Shown here: one piece after another, positions 7,908 to 17,000 of the stretch
How positions within the stretch are numbered: position 1 is the first letter of the stretch
Layout: each line of letters opens with the position of its first letter
Source: Ectobacillus sp042610425
GTDB taxonomy: Bacteria > Bacillota > Bacilli > Bacillales > Bacillaceae_G
DNA length: 64,000 nt
Direction: 5' to 3'
NCBI RefSeq assembly: GCF_042610425.1
Contig: NZ_JBGJZM010000001.1
Coordinates: forward strand, 2,232,001 to 2,296,000
Translations under genes and position numbers: made by a program
Notes under the pieces: generated by a model
The model's database searches: none
What the model was told of the DNA's origin: nothing
Seen by the model: only the letters and a program-made list of their open reading frames with translations

Positions 7908-9755
7908 TTATGATTCTTTAATTGAAATATTGTAATGCGTAAACCATACATCGATCTGCGCTAGATGTGCAAGCAGTTGTGGACCTGTCATAAGCTGCCC
8001 AAACCAAGGCGTCGAAAAGGCAGTTCCTTCTGAATCAATAAGATTCTGCAGCTGCTTCGAATCAAATAATTCATGTAGCATACTGCTCTTTTTCAAAAGA
8101 ATTTCCTTTAACCAAGCAACTACTGCTTTTGTATAGTATGGATTATGCGTCTTTGGATACGGGCTTTTCTTACGGTATAGCACTTCATCAGGTAATACCC
8201 CTTCAAGCGCTTTTCGTAATAATCCCTTTTCTCTTCCGTCGTGCATTTTCATCTCCCAAGGTACGTTCCATACATATTCGACTAACCTATGATCGGCAAA
8301 GGGAACACGTACTTCTAAGCTTGCCCCCATGCTCATACGATCCTTCCGATCAAGAAGTGTCGTCATAAACCAAACCATATTTAAATAGAATAATTGACGT
8401 CTCTTTGCTTCAAGCGGTGTTTCTCCATCTAGCCTAGGAGTTTCCTTCACCGTTTCTTCGTAACGTTGCTGTACATAGTCACGCAAGTTCAGCTTCTTTC
8501 TCCATTCAGATCGTAGCAGTGTTTCACGTGCTTCTGTTGAACGCATCCACGGAAAGGAATTTGCCTCCAAGTCAGTCTGTTTATGAAACCATGGATAACC
8601 CCCAAATATTTCATCTGCACATTCTCCTGATAAACTTACAACGAATTTCTCCTTAATTTCTCGGCAAAACCACAATAAGGATGAATCTACATCAGCCATA
8701 CCTGGTAAATCACGAACTATTACCGCTTCTGTTAAATAAGCTGCAAGCTCTTCATTCGAAATCATGCAACGGTGATGATTCGTACGAAAGCGATCTGTCA
8801 TAAGGTCAATCCAATACCCATCAGCATTTGGCTGAAATGAATTTGATTTAAAATACGTATCATTTCCTACATAATCAATCGAGTACGTATGAAGGGGGTC
8901 TTTCCCCTCATGCGCATAAGCTTCTGCTGCAAATGCTGTAATGGCGCTCGAATCAACCCCTCCAGAGAGGAATGTACACAGAGGCACGTCAGATACGAGC
9001 TGTCTTGTAATGGCATCTTCTAGTAAATAGCGAACCTTTTGGACCGTTTCTTCAAACGTATCGGTATGCTTACGACTTACCACATTCCAATAACGCCACT
9101 TCCGTAAACCATTCGTAGAAAACGTCATCACATGACCGGGACGAAGCTCATCAATCCCATGAAATACACCATGCCCTGGCGAGCGAGATGGACCTAGACC
9201 AAGTACCTCCGCTAATCCTTCATACGTTACTTCTGCACTTACAGTTGGATGAGCCAAAATAGCTTTTATCTCCGAACCAAATAACAATCTGTTTCCATCC
9301 TGCTTATAAAACAACGGTTTTACCCCAAGCCTATCCCGCGCAAGAAATACTTGTTCCTTTTCACTATCCCACACCGCAAACGCGAAAATACCATTTAAAT
9401 GATCTACACATGCTTCTTTCCATTCCATATAAGCGGATAGCAATACTTCTGTATCCGAATGTCCTTGAAATGTATAGCCTCTTTGTAGCAATTCACGACG
9501 AATATCCTCTGTGTTATATAGCTCTCCGTTATAGCAAATCGTATAGAGATGATCCTTTCCTCTTGTCATCGGCTGCTTTCCGCCCTCTGGATCGACAACA
9601 ACTAATCGTTTATGACCAAATATGGCGTGCGTGGATGAATATACATTCGAATCATCCGGTCCACGCTTCGAAAGTGCATTCATCATTTTCATAACTGTTT
9701 CCTGTTCATTCTTAACTGTACGTGCATACTCAACCCAACCGGTAATTCCACACAT
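7908..9755 (-). CDS. asnO: Glutamine-hydrolysing asparagine synthetase
   Basis: This class II amidotransferase makes asparagine from aspartate, ATP and glutamine. I start it at the Met before Cys (MCGITGW), because Cys2 must become the N-terminal nucleophile. AAAGGA lies 8 nt upstream, while the longer open frame to 9857 would bury that Cys. The result is 615 residues. The N-terminal glutaminase spans about 1-210 and the synthetase PP-loop SGGVDSS is at about 264-270. A sigma-E-like promoter lies upstream (9856-9884), which matches the B. subtilis paralogue asnO, known to be needed for sporulation, more than housekeeping asnB. The neighbouring yisK, spo0E-like and gerP genes give the same synteny. 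Confidence 0.9.
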   Translation of the reverse strand: MCGITGWVEYARTVKNEQETVMKMMNALSKRGPDDSNVYSSTHAIFGHKRLVVVDPEGGKQPMTRGKDHLYTICYNGELYNTEDIRRELLQRGYTFQGHSDTEVLLSAYMEWKEACVDHLNGIFAFAVWDSEKEQVFLARDRLGVKPLFYKQDGNRLLFGSEIKAILAHPTVSAEVTYEGLAEVLGLGPSRSPGHGVFHGIDELRPGHVMTFSTNGLRKWRYWNVVSRKHTDTFEETVQKVRYLLEDAITRQLVSDVPLCTFLSGGVDSSAITAFAAEAYAHEGKDPLHTYSIDYVGNDTYFKSNSFQPNADGYWIDLMTDRFRTNHHRCMISNEELAAYLTEAVIVRDLPGMADVDSSLLWFCREIKEKFVVSLSGECADEIFGGYPWFHKQTDLEANSFPWMRSTEARETLLRSEWRKKLNLRDYVQQRYEETVKETPRLDGETPLEAKRRQLFYLNMVWFMTTLLDRKDRMSMGASLEVRVPFADHRLVEYVWNVPWEMKMHDGREKGLLRKALEGVLPDEVLYRKKSPYPKTHNPYYTKAVVAWLKEILLKKSSMLHELFDSKQLQNLIDSEGTAFSTPWFGQLMTGPQLLAHLAQIDVWFTHYNISIKES

Positions 9756-9855
9756 ACCCCTCATCCTTTCTAAAATCTTCATATTTATAAAGATACATTG
9801 GGGTGTTCGTTTCAATCGAACAAAGCGCTGCTTTCTAACCTTGCAAGTTGGTTTC

Positions 9856-9884
9856 ATTGTATGCCTCTAAAAGTAAAAACGTGC
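9856..9884 (-). promoter_or_regulatory. Sigma-E-type promoter of asnO
   Basis: On the minus strand, GCACGTT (9884-9878), a 14-nt spacer and CATACAAT (9863-9856) fit the sigma-E pattern KMATATT-N14-CATACANT; the -10 is near perfect and the -35 matches 5 of 7. It would start transcription about 95 nt before the chosen ATG. Confidence 0.5.
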
Positions 9885-9945
9885 CTATATCGTTATAAAT
9901 CGTCGGAAACTTGTCGATACCAATACTACAAAGGGAGGAGATATT

Positions 9946-10500
9946 ATGTTAAATCGCTATCACATCATGCGCAATCAACAACGCGCCTATACAATAGGAA
10001 GTATCGAACATATTAATACAGAATGGATTTTCTTTGATGAAGAAAGTGAAGAAGCTAGCTTAGTGGCAGATATTGTTCAAGATGGATTTGAAATACTATA
10101 CGAGCAACATTGGATACCAGCCCATTTGTATGAAAATGATATTATAAAAATAGAGCACACATTGCATCACCTACAAAACAAAGATATACTTCGTGTCCCT
10201 AAAAAACTACAGTATTCCTATGAGGTATGGCTAACGGAGTTATCAGATCCATCATTCTACACATTTGCAAGCATGCTACAAGAACTGGGCTATTCCGTAT
10301 ATGATTCGATTTTCTGTCATAATAGCTTACAATTTCAAAGTAACTTTCAGCTCAAACAAGGAGTTAACTTTATTGTATACGACAACGGCGATTTCGTCTG
10401 CTCGGTACAACATCAGTATTTACGGGGAATAGAAATAGAAAAGGACACATTTACATTCACTCGTGCCGATGGCGAAACAAGGATACAAGAAAGTATATAA
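9946..10500 (+). CDS. Conserved hypothetical protein, 184 residues (possibly DUF2777)
   Basis: I do not firmly recognise this protein. It is soluble, rich in aromatic and acidic residues, and has no signal peptide or membrane segment. The N-terminal half (about 1-60) looks like a small beta-rich domain, and the C-terminal part ends in alternating beta segments. It resembles in size and context the DUF2777 proteins of Bacillus, but I cannot confirm this. It has a strong ribosome site (GGGAGGAG), its own terminator and divergent orientation from asnO, so it is very likely expressed. No function is inferred. Confidence 0.7.
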   Translation: MLNRYHIMRNQQRAYTIGSIEHINTEWIFFDEESEEASLVADIVQDGFEILYEQHWIPAHLYENDIIKIEHTLHHLQNKDILRVPKKLQYSYEVWLTELSDPSFYTFASMLQELGYSVYDSIFCHNSLQFQSNFQLKQGVNFIVYDNGDFVCSVQHQYLRGIEIEKDTFTFTRADGETRIQESI

Positions 10501-10503
10501 AAA

Positions 10504-10530
10504 ACGAACTGGTAAACTGACAGTTCGTTC
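10504..10530 (+). terminator. Terminator after the 184-residue gene
   Basis: ACGAACTG (10504-10511) pairs with CAGTTCGT (10521-10528), directly after the stop codon and followed by a T-rich run. Confidence 0.65.
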
Positions 10531-10569
10531 TTTATATAAGCCAAGCTCATACTGCCCTTAAGAGAGCAA

Positions 10570-11469
10570 TTATTTTACTTCGTTTACTAATGTCCCAATG
10601 TTTTCTATTGAAATTTCAATTACGTCGCCTGCTTTTAAATAACTTGGTGGTTGTAATCCCAATCCCACACCCGCTGGCGTCCCAGTTGTAATAATATCTC
10701 CAGGCTCAAGCGTCATTCCCTTACTTAAGATAGATAGGACCGTACGAATATCAAACATCATTTTCGATGTATGGGACGATTGACGAACTTCTCCGTTCAC
10801 CTTTGTTTCAATTGTTAAATTTTGTGGGTCTTCAATGCTGGAACGGTCTACAATAACAGGTCCCATAGGACAAAATGTATCTAAGCTTTTGCCTAGAAAA
10901 TATTGTTTATGCCGATTTTGCAAATCACGTGCACTCACATCATTTATAATGGTATAGCCAAATATATAAGAATATGCCTCTTCTTTCGAAATAGCAGTTC
11001 CACGTTTCCCAATAATGATGGCTAGCTCTCCTTCATAATCAACCTGGTTTGTTACGTCTGCATGACTTTCAATATAATTTCTATGTCCGATTACAGTAGT
11101 AAGCGCTTTTGTAAAAAATAAAGGATGTTCCGGAATGTCCGAAACACCCCCCATTTCAATAGCATGTTCTCTATAATTTTTACCGACACACATAATATTT
11201 TTCAGTGGGCGTGGAATCGGAGCAAGCAGCGTTACTTCTTCTAGCTGATACTGGCCAATAGGCTGTTTCTCGTTTGCCATATGTACAATTTCTTTTGCCT
11301 GTTCAAGAAAGTCTTCTCCCGCTTCTATACACTCAATCATCGTATTCGGAATGCTCACCTTGCCCATTAACGCTAACTGCGCTTCTTGCAAATGAAGTAC
11401 CTTCGTGAATGTTTCATCCATAACCCCTACAAATACCGTTTCTTCTTTCTTAGCAGTTACAAAATTCAT
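10570..11469 (-). CDS. yisK: Fumarylacetoacetate hydrolase-family protein (YisK-like)
   Basis: This 299-residue protein has a short N-terminal domain (about 1-75) followed by the FAH catalytic fold (about 85-295). Metal-binding acidic residues of the family are visible: the glutamate pair region around EHPLFFTKA and DYEGELAIIIGK, and the C-terminal GDIITTGTPAGVG turn. The family covers hydrolases, isomerases and decarboxylases of 2-oxo acids. B. subtilis YisK, the syntenic relative, has been reported as an oxaloacetate decarboxylase linked to cell-shape control. The ATG is preceded by AAAAGGAGTGATGAA. It is monocistronic in the minus direction. Confidence 0.82.
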   Translation of the reverse strand: MNFVTAKKEETVFVGVMDETFTKVLHLQEAQLALMGKVSIPNTMIECIEAGEDFLEQAKEIVHMANEKQPIGQYQLEEVTLLAPIPRPLKNIMCVGKNYREHAIEMGGVSDIPEHPLFFTKALTTVIGHRNYIESHADVTNQVDYEGELAIIIGKRGTAISKEEAYSYIFGYTIINDVSARDLQNRHKQYFLGKSLDTFCPMGPVIVDRSSIEDPQNLTIETKVNGEVRQSSHTSKMMFDIRTVLSILSKGMTLEPGDIITTGTPAGVGLGLQPPSYLKAGDVIEISIENIGTLVNEVK

Positions 11470-11710
11470 TTCATCACTCCTTTTATCTTTCTACCTTATG
11501 TACTTCGAATGGGAACAAACAAAATCCTGCTTATTTCGGCAAAAGCTCCTTCTTTCATTTCAATCAAATTATTATATTGCTAAAATTTGTAGAATTCTAT
11601 ACTCTTTTAGCGAAACTGTTTTCTTTTGGAAATAAAATTGTATAATAGGATATAGAGAAAGTGATAGAAGTAATTGCTCTTTATTATTTCAAAGAGATGG
11701 AGCCAAGGAT

Positions 11711-11923
11711 ATGCTACAACGAGCGATTGAAGAAAAACGAGAAATGATGAAAAACTTGGTTAATCGATATGGAATGACAGCTGAAGTCACAATTAGCTGT
11801 AGTCAAGAATTAGACAAGCTCTTAAATAGAGTATTACTAGCACAGTTAGAAGCTAACAACAGCTACAAACAGAAAAAAGGTCTTTCTCTTAAACCAACTG
11901 ATTATATAGAATACAAAGGATAA
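11711..11923 (+). CDS. Spo0E-family aspartyl-phosphate phosphatase
   Basis: This 70-residue helical hairpin protein carries the family signature SQELDKLLNR at residues 31-40. Members remove phosphate from Spo0A~P and so delay sporulation. Size and motif match the YisI/YnzD/Spo0E group; the B. subtilis neighbour at the same place beside gerP is yisI. GGAGCCAAGG precedes the ATG, and a -10 TATAAT lies at 11641-11646. Confidence 0.85.
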   Translation: MLQRAIEEKREMMKNLVNRYGMTAEVTISCSQELDKLLNRVLLAQLEANNSYKQKKGLSLKPTDYIEYKG

Positions 11924-11960
11924 TCAATTTCTTTCTCGAAAAACACGATTCCTTTACATG

Positions 11961-12012
11961 AAAGGTGATGGAACAACGGTACTTCATACCATTGTCCCGT
12001 CACCTTTTTTTT
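11961..12012 (+). terminator. Terminator after the spo0E-like gene
   Basis: A long stem (11961-11981 with 11987-12007, starting AAAGGTGATGG and ending CCCGTCACCTTT) has few mismatches and a 5-nt loop. It is followed by a run of T to 12012. Confidence 0.85.
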
Positions 12013-12031
12013 TCGTTTTCGAAAGTTTTAT

Positions 12032-12062
12032 ACACGTTCTCAGGCATTTACCCATACAATTA
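12032..12062 (+). promoter_or_regulatory. Sigma-K-type promoter of the gerP operon
   Basis: ACAC (12032-12035), a 17-nt spacer and CATACAATTA (12053-12062) fit the sigma-K pattern AC-N16/17-CATANNNTA. It lies about 40 nt before gerPA. gerP is a known mother-cell sigma-K regulon operon in Bacillus. Confidence 0.55.
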
Positions 12063-12098
12063 CATATACGAAACTTTTTTGATGAAGGATGTTAGACG

Positions 12099-12320
12099 AT
12101 GCCTGCAATTGTAGGAAATGTAAATATTGTCAATATAGGATCGAGCGGAGTATTTCACATTGGCGATGTGTTTGTCATTCGTCCTATTTCCTACGCCAAA
12201 ACGATTGCTGGTTCAGGATCCTTTAATGTCGGAGAAACGATATCCGTCTATAATTATCAAAATGAAACGAATGTAAACGATCCTGATTATAATGATCAAC
12301 CCATTACCTTTACGTACTAA
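12099..12320 (+). CDS. gerPA: Spore germination protein GerPA
   Basis: This 73-residue protein is the first of six gerP products, inner-coat/interspace proteins that let nutrient germinants cross the spore coat. It has the GerPA/GerPF fold signature: MPAIVGNVNIVNIG at the N-terminus, an internal GSGSFNVG and the C-terminal DPDYNDQ. It resembles GerPF (13829-14044) along its length, so the two are paralogues. The operon is tightly packed from here to gerPF. Confidence 0.93.
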   Translation: MPAIVGNVNIVNIGSSGVFHIGDVFVIRPISYAKTIAGSGSFNVGETISVYNYQNETNVNDPDYNDQPITFTY

Positions 12321-12333
12321 GGAGGAGATGATC

Positions 12334-12543
12334 GTGAATCTATATGTTCAGCAAAGCATTGTTATTCATAATCTTCGGGTAGGAAGCATTACTACTTCCT
12401 CTGTATTTCAAATTGGGAGCGCAGGAACGATTAAAGCACTTTCGAAATTTTCCAATACTGGTGGATTTACAGAACCTGCTCGTCCATTACAAGCAAAGGG
12501 ACAAATTATTACCATTGCCTCTTCAGATGATTCTGCCAAGTAG
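12334..12543 (+). CDS. gerPB: Spore germination protein GerPB
   Basis: The chosen start is GTG at 12334 because GGAGG (12321-12325) is 8 nt away. The ATG at 12328 is only 2 nt from it, and the longer frame overlaps gerPA. The product, 69 residues beginning MNLYVQQSIVIHNLRVGSI, is GerPB. The NTGGFTEPA segment near residues 44-52 is typical. Confidence 0.9.
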   Translation: MNLYVQQSIVIHNLRVGSITTSSVFQIGSAGTIKALSKFSNTGGFTEPARPLQAKGQIITIASSDDSAK

Positions 12544-12567
12544 GTTCCTTTGAGAGGAGGGAAGATT

Positions 12568-13182
12568 ATGAATCCAGATTGGGTTACTTTTACCACACAG
12601 CTTCAGCAAGCCCTAGTACAACAACAACAACGACTAGAGGAGTTAGAAGCGATCATTCGATCCATGCGAGAGGAAATTGATGGACTAAAACGAAATCCTC
12701 CCTCTTCTATAGGAAAAGTTGAATACAAATTTGACCAACTGAAAGTTGAAAATTTAAATGGAACGTTAAATATTGGTCTTTCCCCTTTTGCAAAAAAAGA
12801 AAATGTGATTGAAGACTTTGATGTGGGTACAGAAAAGCTAAAGGTCAATCCTGAAACCGAGGTAAATCCCGACTTCTACCAAGATTTAATCCAGGAGATG
12901 AATCGTTATTTATCAGAAGAAGCATACGGGCGCATTATTCAGTTAGAAACAAATGAGCGAACATCCATTGATGATATGTACAGGCAAATGATGATTGATG
13001 ACATAAAAAAACAGATGGAGCATCGACTTCCTTATTATTTATCACAGGTACAGCCATATCCGGAGATTACTTCTAATCCAGCTTATATGAAAGAGATCAT
13101 TATTCAAAACATGAAGCAAGATATTGACAAGGCATTTTTAGCGTTCATTCAACACTTACCTCATCATGTCCGAAAGGAGTAA
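12568..13182 (+). CDS. gerPC: Spore germination protein GerPC
   Basis: With ATG at 12568 (GAGGAGG seven nt upstream) the protein has 204 residues. It starts with a coiled-coil segment (about 10-45, Q- and E-rich) followed by an acidic mixed region. This is the largest GerP product and the most structurally distinct. GerPC is needed for the germinant permeability role of the whole set. It is 24 nt after gerPB and 5 nt before gerPD. Confidence 0.92.
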   Translation: MNPDWVTFTTQLQQALVQQQQRLEELEAIIRSMREEIDGLKRNPPSSIGKVEYKFDQLKVENLNGTLNIGLSPFAKKENVIEDFDVGTEKLKVNPETEVNPDFYQDLIQEMNRYLSEEAYGRIIQLETNERTSIDDMYRQMMIDDIKKQMEHRLPYYLSQVQPYPEITSNPAYMKEIIIQNMKQDIDKAFLAFIQHLPHHVRKE

Positions 13183-13187
13183 TTTGC

Positions 13188-13376
13188 ATGAATTTCACGG
13201 TTGTCAATTACGAGCTTAATGTGGGAAGTATTAAATCACTTGGAGTTTCTGCTGCATCCCTCTTTTTAGTAGGGGATGCAGATGTCATTATCATGTCCTC
13301 TATTTTGGACACACCACCTGAATCATTAGCCAAAGGACCATTCGTACCTCTCGTTTTAGGTGTACCTACATCATAG
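13188..13376 (+). CDS. gerPD: Spore germination protein GerPD
   Basis: This is a 62-residue protein (MNFTVVNYELNVGSIKSLG...) of the GerPD family, preceded by AAGGAG. It has a hydrophobic, glycine-poor core and a C-terminal Pro-rich end. It sits in the usual fourth place of the operon. Confidence 0.92.
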   Translation: MNFTVVNYELNVGSIKSLGVSAASLFLVGDADVIIMSSILDTPPESLAKGPFVPLVLGVPTS

Positions 13377-13392
13377 TAATAGGAGGCTAGGA

Positions 13393-13758
13393 ATGTTTAG
13401 TCGATTTTCTGTAGTAGATCAAATAAATATCACTTCCCTCGGTCTTGATGGTGTAACGCAGCTGGGTGATACGAATACGATTGCAGCAAAGAATAGAGCA
13501 GTTGCTATTCAAAAAGAGGGAAATCAATTTTCTTTAAATGTAGCCCCCCTTACATCCTTTTCAATGTTTACAGACTATGAAATTACAATACCTACTAGAA
13601 GAAAGGAGGTACGGCTGCATACGATTAATGAATGTCCATTTATTCATGTCAATCAGATTACAGTAACGTTCATCCAAAGTGCCGCTGTTTTTCATGTTGG
13701 CAATGTAGATTATGTATTTACAAATTCTCGACTCTTACAAATACGGCAATTTGAATAA
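13393..13758 (+). CDS. gerPE: Spore germination protein GerPE
   Basis: I use the ATG at 13393, 7 nt after AGGAGG (13381-13386). The longer frame from 13360 would overlap gerPD and has no ribosome site. The product has 121 residues with repeated beta-type segments (SVVDQINITSLGLDGV, INQ-like ITVTFIQSAAVFHVG), as in GerPE. Confidence 0.9.
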   Translation: MFSRFSVVDQINITSLGLDGVTQLGDTNTIAAKNRAVAIQKEGNQFSLNVAPLTSFSMFTDYEITIPTRRKEVRLHTINECPFIHVNQITVTFIQSAAVFHVGNVDYVFTNSRLLQIRQFE

Positions 13759-13828
13759 GGGAAAATAACACATAATTGATCCTTTTCATATACTACTTAC
13801 AGGAAAATACGATAAGAGGGTGAAAGTA

Positions 13829-14044
13829 TTGCCATCATTTGTAGGAAATGTAGTTGTACAATCGAGTACAGGTTCGTTTAATTTAGGTGATTTCTATAAT
13901 GTATCGCCAAAGGAAAATGCAAAGACATATAACGGTTCAGGTGCATCCAATACAGGCTTTGTCATCAATACATTTAACGGCATTAATGCGACGAATACAT
14001 TGGATCCAGATGTAAACGATCAGAATACAGCTGGAACTGCTTAA
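13829..14044 (+). CDS. gerPF: Spore germination protein GerPF
   Basis: I choose the TTG at 13829, 8 nt after GAGGG, giving MPSFVGNVVVQSSTGSFNLGD (71 residues). This aligns with GerPF proteins that begin MPS-V-G. The GTG at 13820 lies inside the ribosome site. It ends DPDVNDQNTAGTA, as does GerPA in shorter form, and closes the operon before a strong terminator. Confidence 0.9.
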   Translation: MPSFVGNVVVQSSTGSFNLGDFYNVSPKENAKTYNGSGASNTGFVINTFNGINATNTLDPDVNDQNTAGTA

Positions 14045-14056
14045 TGTAATCCAAAC

Positions 14057-14080
14057 AGCCCGTTACAAGAGTAACGGGCT
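14057..14080. terminator. Terminator between gerPF and addA
   Basis: AGCCCGTTAC and GTAACGGGCT form a perfect 10-bp stem with an AAGA loop. It lies 12 nt after gerPF and 11 nt before the converging end of addA, so it may serve both, although the T-run is weak on each side. Confidence 0.75.
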
Positions 14081-14091
14081 ACCCTCCTTTA

Positions 14092-17000
14092 TTAGTCAAC
14101 TTGTAGTATATGATGACCATCAAAAAAGTACAGGTATTTTTCCTTCACCTTTTTATGGATTCCTTCTTCAACCGCTTTACTATAAAGAACCAGCTGCATT
14201 TCATAACGCTTCAGCAGTTCTGACCGTGCCTGTTCAAAGCCACCAGGAAATTTACCTGTAATACGGTCGGTTTTAAAATCAATCAATACGATTCCATCCT
14301 CTTCTTCAATCATACAGTCAATAACCCCTTGCACCAGTACTTCTTCCTCTTCCCTTCCGTTCCAATCTGCGTAGGATTCACTTGCATGTACCGTCATCGA
14401 AAAAGGAACTTCACGCTCTGTTTTTCCGTTTAGCATACGTTGACCGAGTGGGGAGTGGAAAAATGTAACGATGTCTTGCGGAACAATAGTTACAGCTTGT
14501 TCATATGTTAAAAGTTCATTATTTACCATCTTTGCTAATAGTTCTTCTATATAATCAGTGGTAACCATTTCCCGAAGCGAGATATGCTGCATCACAAGGT
14601 GAACTGCTGTCCCGTATTCAGCACCTGTTAGCCCAGTACGCTCCATAAATCTCGGTCTCGTGCCGATTGGAGTCATCGCCTGACTAGAAGTTCGTCCCTC
14701 TTCTTCAATTTGATAATTCCGTTTGATTTCAGTTACAGTCTGCTTTGCACGATGCTCGGTCGCTGCTTGAAAAGGATAGGTCCATGTAAGACGAGCTAGC
14801 ACTTCATCATGCTTATCCGAGATTACATCAACTTCCTGATGCTTTTGAAGAGAATCTACTAATGAACGTTGCACGTCGTCCAGCTGCTCGGCAGGAGATA
14901 ATATCGCTGCCTGAACAGGGCGTATCGTCCATGATGAATCATCATTATATACAAAGGACGGGATGCTAGTTGTAAATTCCGCAACCGAACTACTCGCTTT
15001 ATGGCGCAGCAATGCATATCCGATCCAGTCCATATAACAGGATGATCCAGCTCGAATGTAGTCAGGAAGCAACCAATTCTCATGCTCCCGCATATCTCTC
15101 CATTTGCTAAGGGAGTCTTCCATATCTTTCACCGTTCCAATTAAAATGAGCTTTTCTTTTGCTCGTGTTAACGCTACATAAAGTACACGCATTTCTTCGG
15201 CAATCAAATCCAATTTCATTTTTCGTTTTATTGCAAGCTGCGGCAATGTTTTATATTGAATCCTTTTCTTCGGATCAATGAACGGGGAACCAAATCCTAA
15301 ATCTTTATGAAGCAAATAACGGCGATTTAAGTCTTGTACATTAAACTGACGATTTAAACCTGCAACGAATACAATTGGAAACTCTAGTCCTTTACTTTTA
15401 TGAATCGTCATAATCCGAACAACATCTTCTTGTTCTCCAATAGAACGTGCTGTCCCCATATCATCACCGCGCTCTACGATTCGCTCAATAAAGCGCAGAA
15501 ATCGAAACAGCCCCCGAAAAGAAGTTGCTTCATATTGACGTGCACGATCATACAGAACACGTAAATTTGCTTGGCGCTGCTTACCGGATGGCAATCCTGC
15601 AACAAAATCGTAATACCCTGTTTCACGGTATATCTTCCAAATTAAATCTGAAAGGGGCTGCTGGCGCGCAAAGCTCCGCCATTCTTGCAGAAGCTCATAA
15701 AAAGAGGAGATTTTTTCATACATATTCTCTCCTTCATCTCCTTCATGTAAATAAGCAAGAAGGACTTGATAGAAGGAGCCTCTCTTTTTAAATATTCGCA
15801 AATTCGCCAATTCTTCATCCGTTACCCCTACAATCGGTGAGCGAAGAACAGAAGCAAGTGGAATATCCTGAGCGGGATTGTCAATCACACGAAGTACATT
15901 AAGCATAATATGAATCTCGGTCGCCGCAAAATAACCCGTGGAAAGCTCTGCATACACAGGAATGCCTAGTTGCTTACATTCTTCCACCATCACTGGGGCC
16001 CACGGCATCGAGCGAAGTAAAATAACAAAGTCACGATAGGAAACCGGACGCATTGTATTCGTCTTACGGTCGAACACCTCATAGCCAGATGCAACCATTT
16101 CTTTTATGCGCCGTGCAAGGAACCTAGCTTCAAGCTGTGACGCTTCCCATTCCGTTTGCTCATCCTCTTCTTCGTCCGAGTCCTCCTTGTGCTGATCAAT
16201 AATAACCCATTCAGCTGCCGCGTTCTTAGATTCTGGATAACTTGCCCCTAACTTTAGCTCAGCATCCGCATTGTACTCAATTTCGCCTACGGTTTCCCCC
16301 ATAATTTGCCGAAAAATAAAATTCGTTCCTGCCAATACTTCTTGCCGGCTTCGAAAGTTTTTCGCTAAATCAATACGCATACCGCCGTCCTTACCATCTG
16401 GCGTAAACGCTTTGTATTTTCCTAAAAAGAGACCCGGCTCTGCAAGGCGAAAGCGATAAATAGACTGCTTTACATCCCCTACCATAAATAGATTTCCATT
16501 ACGTTCCGATTCCTTCGTTACAAGCTGCAGAATACGTTCTTGCACCATATTTGTATCTTGATATTCATCCACAAGCACCTCTAGAAATTTATCTTGGTAC
16601 TGAATAGCAGCAGATGACGGCTTCATTCCATCAGATGAATCAGAAAGTATTTCCAAGCAATAATGCTCGAGATCCGTAAAATCAACAATGCCTTTGTCAC
16701 TCTTACTTGCTTGAAATCTCACGCTAAATTCTTTTACAAGTTCAACAAGCTTGGCTAACACTGGCTTCATTTTCAATATATCCTGGATAAAATAAACAGG
16801 GCTTCTACTAAAACATTCTTCCTTTAGGTTTTTCACCATCTCCTTTGCTTTATTTCGAAGCTTCTCTGTTCGGCTAAGCAATTCCTCATCATATTCGCTT
16901 TTTTTAATTCTCGGCAAGGTAGCCCATTTTACCTGTTGCATCAACTCATATGTTTCGGTCCAAGAATGACTAGCTGCATCTAATAATGACTGAATTACTA

